From IMG/VR virus record IMGVR_UViG_3300029893_000006, positions 1 to 63,417 of that record: a stretch of DNA of 63,417 bases; one strand, written 5' to 3'. The position numbers were made by a program, and so were the translations under genes. Within the stretch, counting starts at the first letter, position 1, and each line of letters begins with the position of its first letter. Origin of the DNA: a virus. Below the pieces are notes generated by a model. It did not search any database. It worked only from the letters and a program-made list of their open reading frames with translations, and had not been told where the DNA came from. Shown in pieces: positions 56,729 through 63,417 of the stretch.

Positions 56729-57739
56729 CTATTGAATTAAGTACTTTTTGTGTGTAGTCCTTTTCCTTTCATCTGTTACCTGAGCATAAACCTGCGTAGT
56801 AACAGGAGATTCATGCCCCAACAATTGCTGTAAAACTGCCAGTTCTGCCCCGTTATTTAAAGTAAGCGTAGCAAAAGTATGCCTGAGCACGTGCGGATGG
56901 ACATTCTTTTCTATTCCGGCTCGAGCGGCTATGGCTTTTATTTCTCTTTGGATGCCTCTTCTAGATAATCTTCTGTACGGTTTTCTTTCGGTTACAAACA
57001 ATGCTGTGCAGTTATCACTTCTGGAGTTTAAGTATTTCTGTAAATGATAAGCTGCCCTAGTAGAAAGATAAACTTCTCGTTCTTTGCTTCCCTTGCCCAA
57101 TACCCTAATAGAAAGATTTTGCCAGTCAACATCTTCTTTATTTAGCTGGTACACTTCAGTAAGCCTGCCACCAGTAGCATAGAATACTTCAATAAATGCC
57201 CTCTCTCTCGGTGTTTTGCAGTGTTCTCTCAACATTTCCAGTTCCCCGATAGTTAGAGATTTCGGCATCCTTTTTTCGGTTTTAGGCGGTTTTATTTTTC
57301 GTGTAGGATCACGTTGAATTATCTCTTCTTCCGTAAGCCAACCGAAAAAACTTTTTAAGACAAACAGCTTCTTTGCCAAAGAACTTGGTTTCAAGTGGTT
57401 AAACTTACTTAAGAACATCCGAATATCATTTGTCTCAATTTCGTCAACTGGTTTTGGCATACTTTCAGCAAATATTCTTAACTCGATACCATAACCGCTC
57501 AACGTGTTGCGAGAAAACCCTTCTATCTTCTTAGCAGACAAAAAAGACTTCATTTTCTCAATAATATCTGGATGGCCTGCTTCTGGTTTTTTAGGTGCAA
57601 TATCGTATAATGATAGAATAGCCGACAACCTTGCCTCCAGTTTGTTTCTATCTACAGGGCCAAACAGTTCTTCTACTTCGTCTATTAGCTGAGAAACTAA
57701 AAAATAGCCGGTATCCTGGCTATTCTCAGTGTGTTTCAT
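56729..57739 (-). CDS. Tyrosine recombinase (XerC/D-like) within the tail module
   Basis: The start at 57739 (MKHTENSQDTGYF) follows AGGAGG. The 336-residue product has an N-terminal SAM-like domain and a catalytic domain with Arg192 (ATGGRLTE), His283-x-x-Arg286 (HVLRHTFA), His309 (LLGHES) and Tyr318 (QVYAQVT). It has the Xer-like HxLRHTFAT and GHES forms, differs clearly from the lysogeny integrase, and is not near the switch. It lies within a cassette between two parts of a tail gene, suggesting a role in tail variation or cassette mobility. Confidence 0.92.
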   Translation of the reverse strand: MKHTENSQDTGYFLVSQLIDEVEELFGPVDRNKLEARLSAILSLYDIAPKKPEAGHPDIIEKMKSFLSAKKIEGFSRNTLSGYGIELRIFAESMPKPVDEIETNDIRMFLSKFNHLKPSSLAKKLFVLKSFFGWLTEEEIIQRDPTRKIKPPKTEKRMPKSLTIGELEMLREHCKTPRERAFIEVFYATGGRLTEVYQLNKEDVDWQNLSIRVLGKGSKEREVYLSTRAAYHLQKYLNSRSDNCTALFVTERKPYRRLSRRGIQREIKAIAARAGIEKNVHPHVLRHTFATLTLNNGAELAVLQQLLGHESPVTTQVYAQVTDERKRTTHKKYLIQ

Positions 57740-57797
57740 ACAGTTGCCTCCTGTGGGCAAATTGTTAAACTGCTACACTTCTTAGACCAGATGTGTA

Positions 57798-57905
57798 TTA
57801 CTTAGTTTTCTTTAACTTCTCAACCTCTACTTTTAACCTCTTAATTTCCTCATTCTGCTTGGAAGCGGTTATCTTAACTTTGCCCATCTTCTTTTCAACC
57901 TTCAT
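57798..57905 (-). CDS. 35-residue Lys-rich peptide
   Basis: The frame MKVEKKMGKVKITASKQNEE ends in a Lys/Glu helix. The site AAGGCGGTG lies just upstream, overlapping the end of the Ig-like gene. It resembles small basic peptides at the ends of tail-fibre operons, and its function is unknown. Confidence 0.5.
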   Translation of the reverse strand: MKVEKKMGKVKITASKQNEEIKRLKVEVEKLKKTK

Positions 57906-57908
57906 GCC

Positions 57909-58382
57909 TTACACCGCCTTTACAAAAATATGGTTACGGATATTGCCGCTAATAACTTCGACCATATATTTCCCCGCGTCAGTTGCAGTAAATTCAAAGA
58001 TTGCTACATTATCAATGATATCAATTTCAGTTACGGGAGGGCCATCCACAAGTACATCAACCGCAGTAACGCCCGTACCCGCCGGCTCTAAAGTTATGAT
58101 AATGGTTGCTGTATCTATACCATCTGCGGTGATTTGGGCTTTGTCTGCGGTTATATTTAACGATTGCAAAAGTGAAGGTGGCGGTGTTGGGTCGTGGGCA
58201 TTGACTATTGCAGTTATTTGGTCTATGGTTGCCTGTGGTATGCTATCTGCCACATAGATATAAATTTCGTCACCGATACCTTGCACTGGGCTTGCACCGC
58301 CATTATCTAACGGGATGCCTGCTGCAAGGAGTTCGTCATGCAACTTGCTTAATATATGAGTTTTTGTATATATCAGTTTCAT
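57909..58382 (-). CDS. Tail protein with Ig-like domain
   Basis: This is a 157-residue protein. The C-terminal ~90 residues form an Ig-like fold (LNITADKAQITADGIDTATI; VAIFEFTATDAGKYMVEVIS), as seen in many phage tail and fibre proteins. The N-terminal 60 residues may be a trimerisation or docking part. It lies 1 base downstream of the fibre gene. Confidence 0.7.
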   Translation of the reverse strand: MKLIYTKTHILSKLHDELLAAGIPLDNGGASPVQGIGDEIYIYVADSIPQATIDQITAIVNAHDPTPPPSLLQSLNITADKAQITADGIDTATIIITLEPAGTGVTAVDVLVDGPPVTEIDIIDNVAIFEFTATDAGKYMVEVISGNIRNHIFVKAV

Positions 58383-58383
58383 G

Positions 58384-59199
58384 CTATCCCACCTTAATCA
58401 TCATGAATTCTGGAGTATATGCTGATATAACGCCTACGTCCAACGCACCACCAGAGTTCTGATATACCTGCGTCTCTACATAATCTCCTGCTGAAAGGTT
58501 GTACAGGGTTGAAACGGTCATGGCTGGATTAAAGGCCGTGGCATTCGTATTTCGGCGATCTAAAGCAATTGTAGTGACACCATTTAGGCGCAACCCTAAC
58601 TGTCTATATCCCGTTGTATTTGACCCCCACAGGATCGTTGCCGAAATAAAGTATTTGCCCGCCGTCTGGCAAGTTAGCCTGCTATTATTGGTCACAGGAT
58701 CGTGTATTCCATCAGTATCAAACCGTTCACTGTCGAACGATAAATAAGTTGTGGTAGCACTAGCTATGCTTTGAGCAACACTATGGTATACCCTTGCTGC
58801 GGGCACAAATCCCACAACCTGCCCTTTGCTGTCACGCAGGGCAAGCCTATCCGGAGTAGCCGTTGCAACTGCTCCGTGTGGCGCAGTATCGGACAAATGC
58901 GACTCAAGATCTGCCGCCGTAGCAAGTTCCTCATAAGTTCCAGCAGTCAGTCTGTTTTCCACAGGAACTCCATTTGAGTGACTGGTAGCCGTCGTTCCTT
59001 CCAATCCACGCTGGACACTAGAAAAAGTATTCGTAACGTTATCTTTTGCCCCAACCTCCATTATTTCGCTTTCTATTGTTATTCTGAAGGGTGGGCTAGG
59101 AAAAATTGAAGCATCGTTTACAGTAAACGAGGTTGCAGTTGCATCTATAGATTGCGAAAGAGTTGTCCTAGCATTATTTGCAGCTTTCAATCTTGGCAT
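58384..59199 (-). CDS. Tail fibre protein with C1q-like C-terminus
   Basis: This is a 271-residue protein. The N-terminus (TTLSQSIDATATSFTVNDAS; PFRITIESEIMEVG; VQRGLEGTTATSHSNG) is a beta-rich attachment module common in phage baseplate fibres. The C-terminal ~130 residues have a C1q/TNF-like jelly roll: KYFISATILWGSNTTGYRQL, YNLSAGDYVETQVYQNSGG. Such ends bind receptors as trimers. It is a probable host-range determinant. Confidence 0.75.
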   Translation of the reverse strand: MPRLKAANNARTTLSQSIDATATSFTVNDASIFPSPPFRITIESEIMEVGAKDNVTNTFSSVQRGLEGTTATSHSNGVPVENRLTAGTYEELATAADLESHLSDTAPHGAVATATPDRLALRDSKGQVVGFVPAARVYHSVAQSIASATTTYLSFDSERFDTDGIHDPVTNNSRLTCQTAGKYFISATILWGSNTTGYRQLGLRLNGVTTIALDRRNTNATAFNPAMTVSTLYNLSAGDYVETQVYQNSGGALDVGVISAYTPEFMMIKVG

Positions 59200-59211
59200 A
59201 TAATCGCCTCC

Positions 59212-59598
59212 TTAGTCTAAGGAAACATTCAAGGTTTCAGCCTTAATAATAGCCTGATCGCCAGTCAAAACTAATCTGCTTTCCCTTGCCGGACCATACC
59301 ATAGCAGGTTACCAAGAGAGGACGCATCACGCAAACCTATATGCGTTATTGTGCCCCAATCGGCTGTCGCTTCAGGAAAAACAATATTGGCAGAGTTAGT
59401 TATCGCTCCGTTGGAAGGAGCATTAAAAATAACTTGTTGCCTGGCATATCCACCACCAGAAACCTCCGTTCCCACGTCAGCATCAGTAGGATCACTGGTA
59501 TAAAGTGCGACATATATAGCAGTTGGTGAGGTATACGCAGTATTTCGAAAAACATGATTAAGTAATGCATTTTCAAGGTAATTGGAAATGGCACTCAT
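59212..59598 (-). CDS. Tail fibre-like structural protein
   Basis: This 128-residue protein matches the pattern of short phage tail proteins that begin with an alpha helix and then TAIYVALYTSDPTDADVGTE, with GGGYARQQVIFN and ADWGTITHIGLRDAS. These are small virion proteins often encoded beside fibres. The start has GAGGAGGTATAACTA upstream. Confidence 0.75.
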   Translation of the reverse strand: MSAISNYLENALLNHVFRNTAYTSPTAIYVALYTSDPTDADVGTEVSGGGYARQQVIFNAPSNGAITNSANIVFPEATADWGTITHIGLRDASSLGNLLWYGPARESRLVLTGDQAIIKAETLNVSLD

Positions 59599-59629
59599 TA
59601 GTTATACCTCCTCAGTGAATTACTCTCCA

Positions 59630-60619
59630 TTAAAACAGAATTCTAGCAAATCTTGGACTAGGGCGAAACACAGGCGCAAGACTGTTTATTTCCACATCAT
59701 CCACCCACATGGTGGCAGAAGCAGAGCCTGCATTCTGTATTTGTACTTTGGCAACTTGGCTCTGGGCATTATTTTCAGTATCCTTCATCGCCAATCCAGA
59801 AGGCGTCAAGCTCTGTCCTTCGATACTCACCCAAAAAGTACCGCTTCTAACCAAAACCTCTACTACGTACCAGGTGTTGGCGATGTAGTTTCTGGCTACC
59901 GGAAAGGCGGTCAAGGCCGTCCCGTTATGATATTTGAAATTACCGTCGGCGTCAGCCACCACAGCTTGAATTTCGGTGCCAGTAGGAGACTTGAAGATGA
60001 CCGGATAATGCACCTGATTTGTTTCGGCAAACCGGCAAGCCAACTTGATATAAACCTGGGAAGCGTTAAACCCAAACTCCCGGATAAGTTTCTGTGTTGT
60101 GCCCGTACCCTTGGCAGACTTGGCCCCTGTTTTGTAAACAGTATCGTCAATCGTCCAGCCGGAATCCCGGGTGTGGAAGTCGGCAAAGTAGTCGTTCTCA
60201 AAACCCGTGAAAACTATCATGGGCCAGACCTTGCCGTCAACCGTGGCGACAGTAGCTTGGTATTTGCCATTGTTGAACTCGCCCTGGGTATCGTAGTAAT
60301 TGGTAATATGCGGTTCGTCTACATATAGCTTCCCATCACTGGTACCAATCAGTAACCTGCTGGTGCCATCAGATTTATAATAAGCATCAAGGCCAGTAAC
60401 GGGATAGTTCCCTATCGTTTCGGCATACCTTTTTCTGCTCCCTTTACGGCAAAAAAGAGTTCCCTTCTCGTCCAGGGAGGCGTTCTCCAGAAGCGCGCTT
60501 TCGTTATCACCCAAGAGGGCAGGGTTGACAGCATCATTCATACCGCCGGACCAGTCTACAATACGCTCGTAATCTATTTCGCCAATTCTTAATCCTTTTT
60601 GACGTTTCCTGTTAGCCAT
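59630..60619 (-). CDS. N-terminal half of a tail propeller protein fused to a sugar-binding-like domain
   Basis: This is a 329-residue protein. Residues 10-100 (DWSGGMNDAVNPALLGDNES; GTLFCRKGSRKRYAETIG; LLIGTSDGKLYVDE) form the usual beginning of a tail propeller protein. Then follows a LamG/concanavalin-like domain (DTVYKTGAKSAKGTGTTQKL; NTWYVVEVLVRSGTFWVSIE), and the protein ends at RFARILF. The remaining blades are in 54335-56578. The gene begins just downstream of the connector gene. Confidence 0.7.
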   Translation of the reverse strand: MANRKRQKGLRIGEIDYERIVDWSGGMNDAVNPALLGDNESALLENASLDEKGTLFCRKGSRKRYAETIGNYPVTGLDAYYKSDGTSRLLIGTSDGKLYVDEPHITNYYDTQGEFNNGKYQATVATVDGKVWPMIVFTGFENDYFADFHTRDSGWTIDDTVYKTGAKSAKGTGTTQKLIREFGFNASQVYIKLACRFAETNQVHYPVIFKSPTGTEIQAVVADADGNFKYHNGTALTAFPVARNYIANTWYVVEVLVRSGTFWVSIEGQSLTPSGLAMKDTENNAQSQVAKVQIQNAGSASATMWVDDVEINSLAPVFRPSPRFARILF

Positions 60620-60641
60620 AGCCAGATCCCGCCCCTTCTCA

Positions 60642-61481
60642 TTACCAATTAGATTCCTGCTGAAATGCGTCCTGGTAGTTCTGCGTTTCTACCGCTAGCC
60701 ATCTCATCTGTTCACGGCTGTAATTCTCCAACCAGGGCTGCTGCCGGGGGTCATTGTCGTCACGGTAGGCCATCCATACAGCACCGGCTATTAAAGCGTC
60801 CTGGGAATGGCTGAAATAGGGCTTATCTTCGTTGTTGACCATTTCAGGCGGATCTTCATAATAAACAATGATAATCTCTGTATCAGTGCTTTGTATCGGC
60901 CTTATCTCGATTGCTCCGTTGACCAAATAATAGTATTGAGGCCCGCTGATCGTATCCGTATCTGTATCGTCATCAACAGGGATTTTGGAAGAACCGGGCT
61001 TAATTTCATATTTGTAAGTACCGTCAGTCCAGAAAAGCTCGTTCAGCATCAAGAAATCATTGGGGAAACTTAGCCTTCCCTCATCTCCCACAAGAATAAT
61101 GCTGCTCCCGGCTGCTTTGGCAGTAGTAAACGCCACAGTAACCGTTAAATGCTCATTGTCTGTAATAGTAGCTACAATTCTTTTTTCAGTGCCGATTTTG
61201 ATCGTATTGCCTACAGAAAGCTCGGTTAAAAAAGCTGTCCCCGTGCCTATAACAGCGTTAAGTGAACCCGCTTCCACTTTCACTGTCCCGGTTAGCGTCA
61301 AATCTGCTTTTAACGTAACCTCGCTGGTTTTCAGCCTTTCGGCAAGTATGGCAAGATCCTCCTGGGCTTTGTTAAGGTAGTCCTTAATCATGTCATTGGA
61401 CCATCTGGCCGGCACTGGTTCTTCCAGTATGTCCCTAACCCTTCCAATTAACTGTATAAGGGTTTTAACTGTCCTTGGCAT
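60642..61481 (-). CDS. Head-tail connector-like protein
   Basis: This 279-residue protein starts VKTLIQLIGRVRDILEEPVP, then WSNDMIKDYLNKAQEDLAIL, the helical pattern of head-tail adaptor proteins. Residues ~62-115 are a small beta domain (GSLNAVIGTGTAFLTELSVG; IGTEKRIVATITDNEHLTVT) that seems inserted. The C-terminal part is rich in Tyr/Asp. It probably bridges the portal and the tail propeller protein. Confidence 0.65.
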   Translation of the reverse strand: MPRTVKTLIQLIGRVRDILEEPVPARWSNDMIKDYLNKAQEDLAILAERLKTSEVTLKADLTLTGTVKVEAGSLNAVIGTGTAFLTELSVGNTIKIGTEKRIVATITDNEHLTVTVAFTTAKAAGSSIILVGDEGRLSFPNDFLMLNELFWTDGTYKYEIKPGSSKIPVDDDTDTDTISGPQYYYLVNGAIEIRPIQSTDTEIIIVYYEDPPEMVNNEDKPYFSHSQDALIAGAVWMAYRDDNDPRQQPWLENYSREQMRWLAVETQNYQDAFQQESNW

Positions 61482-61713
61482 AATTCTCTACCTCCTGCAT
61501 GAGAAGGTTTACAATAAGTTCTGCCGGCTGTTCGTTAAGGGGAAAATCATCGTTAAACTCTACCGGAATACGTGGAGCATTTCTTATCTCTTCCTGGCCC
61601 TGCTCAGACTTATAATAGGCAAGAAGCTCCTGCCTTGTTGCGGCAAGAGCTTTTGTCCTGTCCTGTCTAATGCCGTTTTTTTCTGCTATCTGGAAAAGTT
61701 GCCTCCTGTTCAT
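61465..61713 (-). CDS. Hypothetical protein between head and connector genes
   Basis: The ATG at 61713 (MNRRQLFQIAEKNGI) follows GTAGGTGGG. The 82-residue product is helical and resembles short head-tail joining accessory proteins (RTKALAATRQELLAYYKSEQ). Its end overlaps the connector start by 17 bases. The function is inferred from place. Confidence 0.55.
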   Translation of the reverse strand: MNRRQLFQIAEKNGIRQDRTKALAATRQELLAYYKSEQGQEEIRNAPRIPVEFNDDFPLNEQPAELIVNLLMQEVENYAKDS

Positions 61714-61724
61714 GCGCCCACCTA

Positions 61725-62093
61725 CTACTTCGTGTAGTAAACAACATACAGTTTTCCTGCCGTGAGGTTGGTAGCAGAAGCCTCTACCGTTACCGCTTCC
61801 CCCTCGTTTCCAACCAAAGGAACAGCCTGGAACTGCCTTACCTTGTCGGTGCCAATCGCAAAAGTTTCCTGCCATACAGTTGTTGAACCTTTTTTAATAA
61901 CAAGCGCCTCTGCGCCGCCCGTTCCGGTTGTCCCGGTCAGAACAATAGAGCCGATATAATGTTTTTTATCTGCTACAGCCGGTATTTCCACGGTAATCTT
62001 ATTACCCGTAGCAGATTCTGCCTTGCCAACACCAAAGGTTTTATCAACATCGTTTAAAACTTCGGTCGGAGTAAAATAAGCCAATTTATACAC
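61725..62093 (-). CDS. Beta-rich virion protein
   Basis: This 122-residue protein, MYKLAYFTPTEVLNDVDKTF onward, is beta-rich with many Val, Thr and Gly (IGSIVLTGTTGTGGAEALVI). It could form a small jelly-roll decoration or fibre knob on the head. A hairpin (62113-62141) precedes it. No family is recognised. Confidence 0.5.
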   Translation of the reverse strand: MYKLAYFTPTEVLNDVDKTFGVGKAESATGNKITVEIPAVADKKHYIGSIVLTGTTGTGGAEALVIKKGSTTVWQETFAIGTDKVRQFQAVPLVGNEGEAVTVEASATNLTAGKLYVVYYTK

Positions 62094-62112
62094 CTCCTTA
62101 AGATTAAGGAGA

Positions 62113-62141
62113 ATAGGCCCGATGGGTTAGATCGGGCCTAA
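62113..62141 (-). terminator. Hairpin between two head-region genes
   Basis: TAGGCCCGAT and ATCGGGCCTA form a perfect 10-bp stem with a 7-base loop. No U-run follows on the minus strand, so it is more likely an mRNA boundary or stability element than a strong terminator. Confidence 0.6.
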
Positions 62142-62148
62142 ATAATCT

Positions 62149-62661
62149 TTAGATTGCTTTTAATTCCACAGTAACGGCCAAACCCGCTACTGCCGTAAGT
62201 GTCCCTGCATCCTTCAAGCACAGCCTGTCACCGGCAGCTAATTGCTTATTGGCCGTTGTGCCTGTTAAAGCAGGGCTTTGAACAGTATTTGCCGCTCCTT
62301 TTAGGTTAATCTTGGTAGCTCCAAGTACTGCCACACCAGCATCAGGGGCTTGCGTGCCTGTGAGCTTTTCAATGTCAAGCGTCACGGCACCGGCATCAGT
62401 GCCAGCCGCTGTATGTGATTCTCTAACGGACACTACTTCACAGGCAAACGGAGCTATAAAAAATACCCCGTAGTTAGCGGCAGTAGCAGCAGCATCACCA
62501 GCCAGGATAGTGCTGACAGTAAATGTTTTAGGGACCTTATGGGTTCCCTCAACGAAAACAACACCGTCTTGGTTAATTATCGTTGTTTCTTCTCCTTCGG
62601 GTCCTACAGCGAACCCGTTTTCTATAGCAGAATAACCTTTGGAATGGCTGAATCCGGACAT
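62149..62661 (-). CDS. Head decoration/fibre-like protein
   Basis: This is a 170-residue protein. After a short polar N-terminus, residues ~44-168 form a beta-sandwich-like domain (VPKTFTVSTILAGDAAATAA; APFACEVVSVRESHTAAGTD; AGDRLCLKDAGTLTAVAGLA). It lies directly after the capsid gene and is framed by stem-loops, consistent with a high-copy head protein. Confidence 0.6.
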   Translation of the reverse strand: MSGFSHSKGYSAIENGFAVGPEGEETTIINQDGVVFVEGTHKVPKTFTVSTILAGDAAATAANYGVFFIAPFACEVVSVRESHTAAGTDAGAVTLDIEKLTGTQAPDAGVAVLGATKINLKGAANTVQSPALTGTTANKQLAAGDRLCLKDAGTLTAVAGLAVTVELKAI

Positions 62662-62683
62662 TTAAAATTCACCTTCTTTCAAA

Positions 62684-62714
62684 GATAAGGGGAGCTTGTC
62701 AAAGCTCCCCTTAC
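62684..62714 (-). terminator. Hairpin after the capsid gene
   Basis: AAGGGGAGCTT and AAGCTCCCCTT form an 11-bp perfect stem, then ATCTTT on the minus strand. It marks the end of the capsid cistron. Confidence 0.75.
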
Positions 62715-62736
62715 TTAGTTGATATGTTGATATTAA

Positions 62737-62811
62737 TTAGGGGTTAATTGCCCCCCAAATGAAGGTTGGCTCGTCCCAGCCAAAGCTGAACCTATTAACA
62801 ACCTTATACCT
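62737..62811 (-). CDS. Major capsid protein, exon 2
   Basis: This exon encodes the final 24 capsid residues (RYKVVNRFSFGWDEP, then TFIWGAINP and a TAA stop). It is out of reach of the exon 1 frame unless the 269-nt intron is removed, because an in-frame stop lies just upstream and unspliced translation ends at 63042. Joined to exon 1 after GAA GTG GGT it reads EVG-RYKVV, the C-terminus expected for this capsid family. Confidence 0.85.
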   Translation of the reverse strand, partial: RYKVVNRFSFGWDEPTFIWGAINP

Positions 62812-63080
62812 CATTTGTTATGCACAGGCTCTTTATCCTATGCTCCCCGTCTTTCGTCGGGGTATCGGAGCACCTTTTCACCCTCGTCTTTACGTTAGGG
62901 TGGCGGGGACTCGTGGAGGGATTATATTCCGTTAGCGGTTTCACCCTCTGCTCTCTGCGTGTGTCAATAACGTTACTTATTGACTTCCCTTCGGGTCGGC
63001 ATAGCTCTGTGCCTTAGCTTTCCCGTTTTTTCCCCGCTGTTTTATGCTGCAAGTTTCCCTGCAACCGGGCAAGTATGTTT
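62812..63080 (-). ncRNA. Group I self-splicing intron in the capsid gene
   Basis: This 269-nt intron has no reading frame. P1 pairs exon UGGGU with intron GCCCG around the U.G splice site at 63081/63080. P10 pairs UACUU of the P1 loop with exon 2 AGGUA. The intron ends in G (62812). The core reads P3 GCGGGG/CCCCGC (63037-63032, 62908-62903), P4 CGGG/CCCG, P6 AGGGA/UCCCU, P7 CGAG/CUCCG with the bulged C, P8 CACCCU/AGGGUG and P9 CCCCG/CGGGG. No homing endonuclease is encoded inside it. Pairings were found by eye; the subgroup is not assigned. Confidence 0.88.
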
Positions 63081-63417
63081 ACCCACTTCTGTATCGAAGT
63101 TCTCCCTATCCTGCTCCAGCTTGGCAACCCTGCGGTCAAACCAGTTAGCATACATTTTAGCCCTTTCCCTGTCCATCATAAACCAGGCATTAGGATTGGT
63201 CAGGAACGGCCACTCAATCACATCTAAAGCACCTTTCCAGATGTTAACGTTGTTATCGCTGGTATCCGGTTCTTTGTCTGTATCAGCAATAACCATAGCA
63301 GGTTTACGTAACTTGGGAGGCACAACCAGGGTATCCGGGCTTATAGCCAACAGATTGCCCTTATCGTCCTTCCATTCCATCATGGCGTTACGGACCTTCT
63401 CAACGTTATCGGCATTG
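63081..63417 (-). CDS. Major capsid protein, exon 1, 3' part
   Basis: This continues the reading frame from 1-611 across the junction (63319-63417 repeat 1-99). It encodes residues such as MVIADTDKEPDTSDNNVNIW and LTNPNAWFMMDRERAKMYAN, and ends at DTEVG at 63081 where the intron begins. Without splicing, translation would continue 12 residues (KHTCPVAGKLAA) into intron sequence and stop at 63042. Confidence 0.88.
63319..63417. repeat. Terminal direct repeat, right copy
   Basis: It is identical to bases 1-99, which closes the genome as a circle of 63,318 bp. See the left copy. Confidence 0.95.

Noticed and set aside
54335-60619. Diversity-generating retroelement in the tail region
   Set aside because: No reverse transcriptase gene and no template/variable repeat pair were found.

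Overview
The window is a complete temperate bacteriophage genome. Bases 1-99 are repeated exactly at 63319-63417, so the contig closes into a circle of 63,318 bp. The major capsid gene runs across that junction. The host is probably an anaerobic, Gram-positive Firmicute of the Clostridia type. I infer this from strong GGAGG ribosome sites, TTG/GTG starts, S-layer-homology (SLH) domains on two phage proteins, and the clostridial-phage style of the replication and regulatory genes. A P22-like portal, no recognisable tape measure or tail tube, and several large internal-virion-like proteins suggest a short-tailed (podovirus-like) particle. No tRNA, CRISPR array or insertion sequence was seen, and no stretch above 300 bases lacks a gene.

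Layout. The lysogeny switch is at about 31.9-34.9 kb: a LexA-type repressor and integrase on the plus strand, divergent from a Cro-like gene and an excisionase-like gene on the minus strand. A consensus early promoter and four copies of one 15-bp operator lie between them. Nearly everything else is on the minus strand. Reading down from 32.7 kb come small early genes, a recombination block (RDF/Gp3-like protein, PD-(D/E)XK nuclease, SMC/RecF-like ATPase), two DNA methyltransferases, a DUF5131 protein, a GreA-like gene with an in-frame UGA, HNH nuclease, replication initiator, DnaC-like loader, RusA and an ArpU/RinA-like late regulator. A short plus-strand operon of small proteins (12.66-14.66 kb) has its own promoter with a repressor-operator match at its start. 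Below it are the terminase subunits, small genes, portal, scaffold, decoration protein and major capsid gene.

Continuing through the junction to 62.7 kb and downward: capsid accessory proteins, a connector, a tail propeller gene that appears split in two around a 3-kb cassette with fibre genes and a second tyrosine recombinase, internal virion proteins, a 4,578-residue polyvalent protein (two methyltransferase folds, an SNF2-type helicase, a zincin motif and an LPD38-like tail), an SLH-serine protease, amidase, holin-like proteins, and a separately promoted membrane-protein gene beside the integrase.

Most notable are: (1) a 269-nt ORF-less group I intron in the major capsid gene, with P1, P10 and P3-P9 pairings readable and restoring the expected capsid C-terminus; (2) a 97-codon gene with a strong ribosome site overprinted inside the giant gene, where the long frame becomes low-complexity; (3) the split tail gene with a recombinase; (4) a two-copy leader element upstream of the holin-like gene and an HTH gene; (5) tandem covarying hairpins before the scaffold gene; (6) a GreA-like gene with one in-frame UGA.
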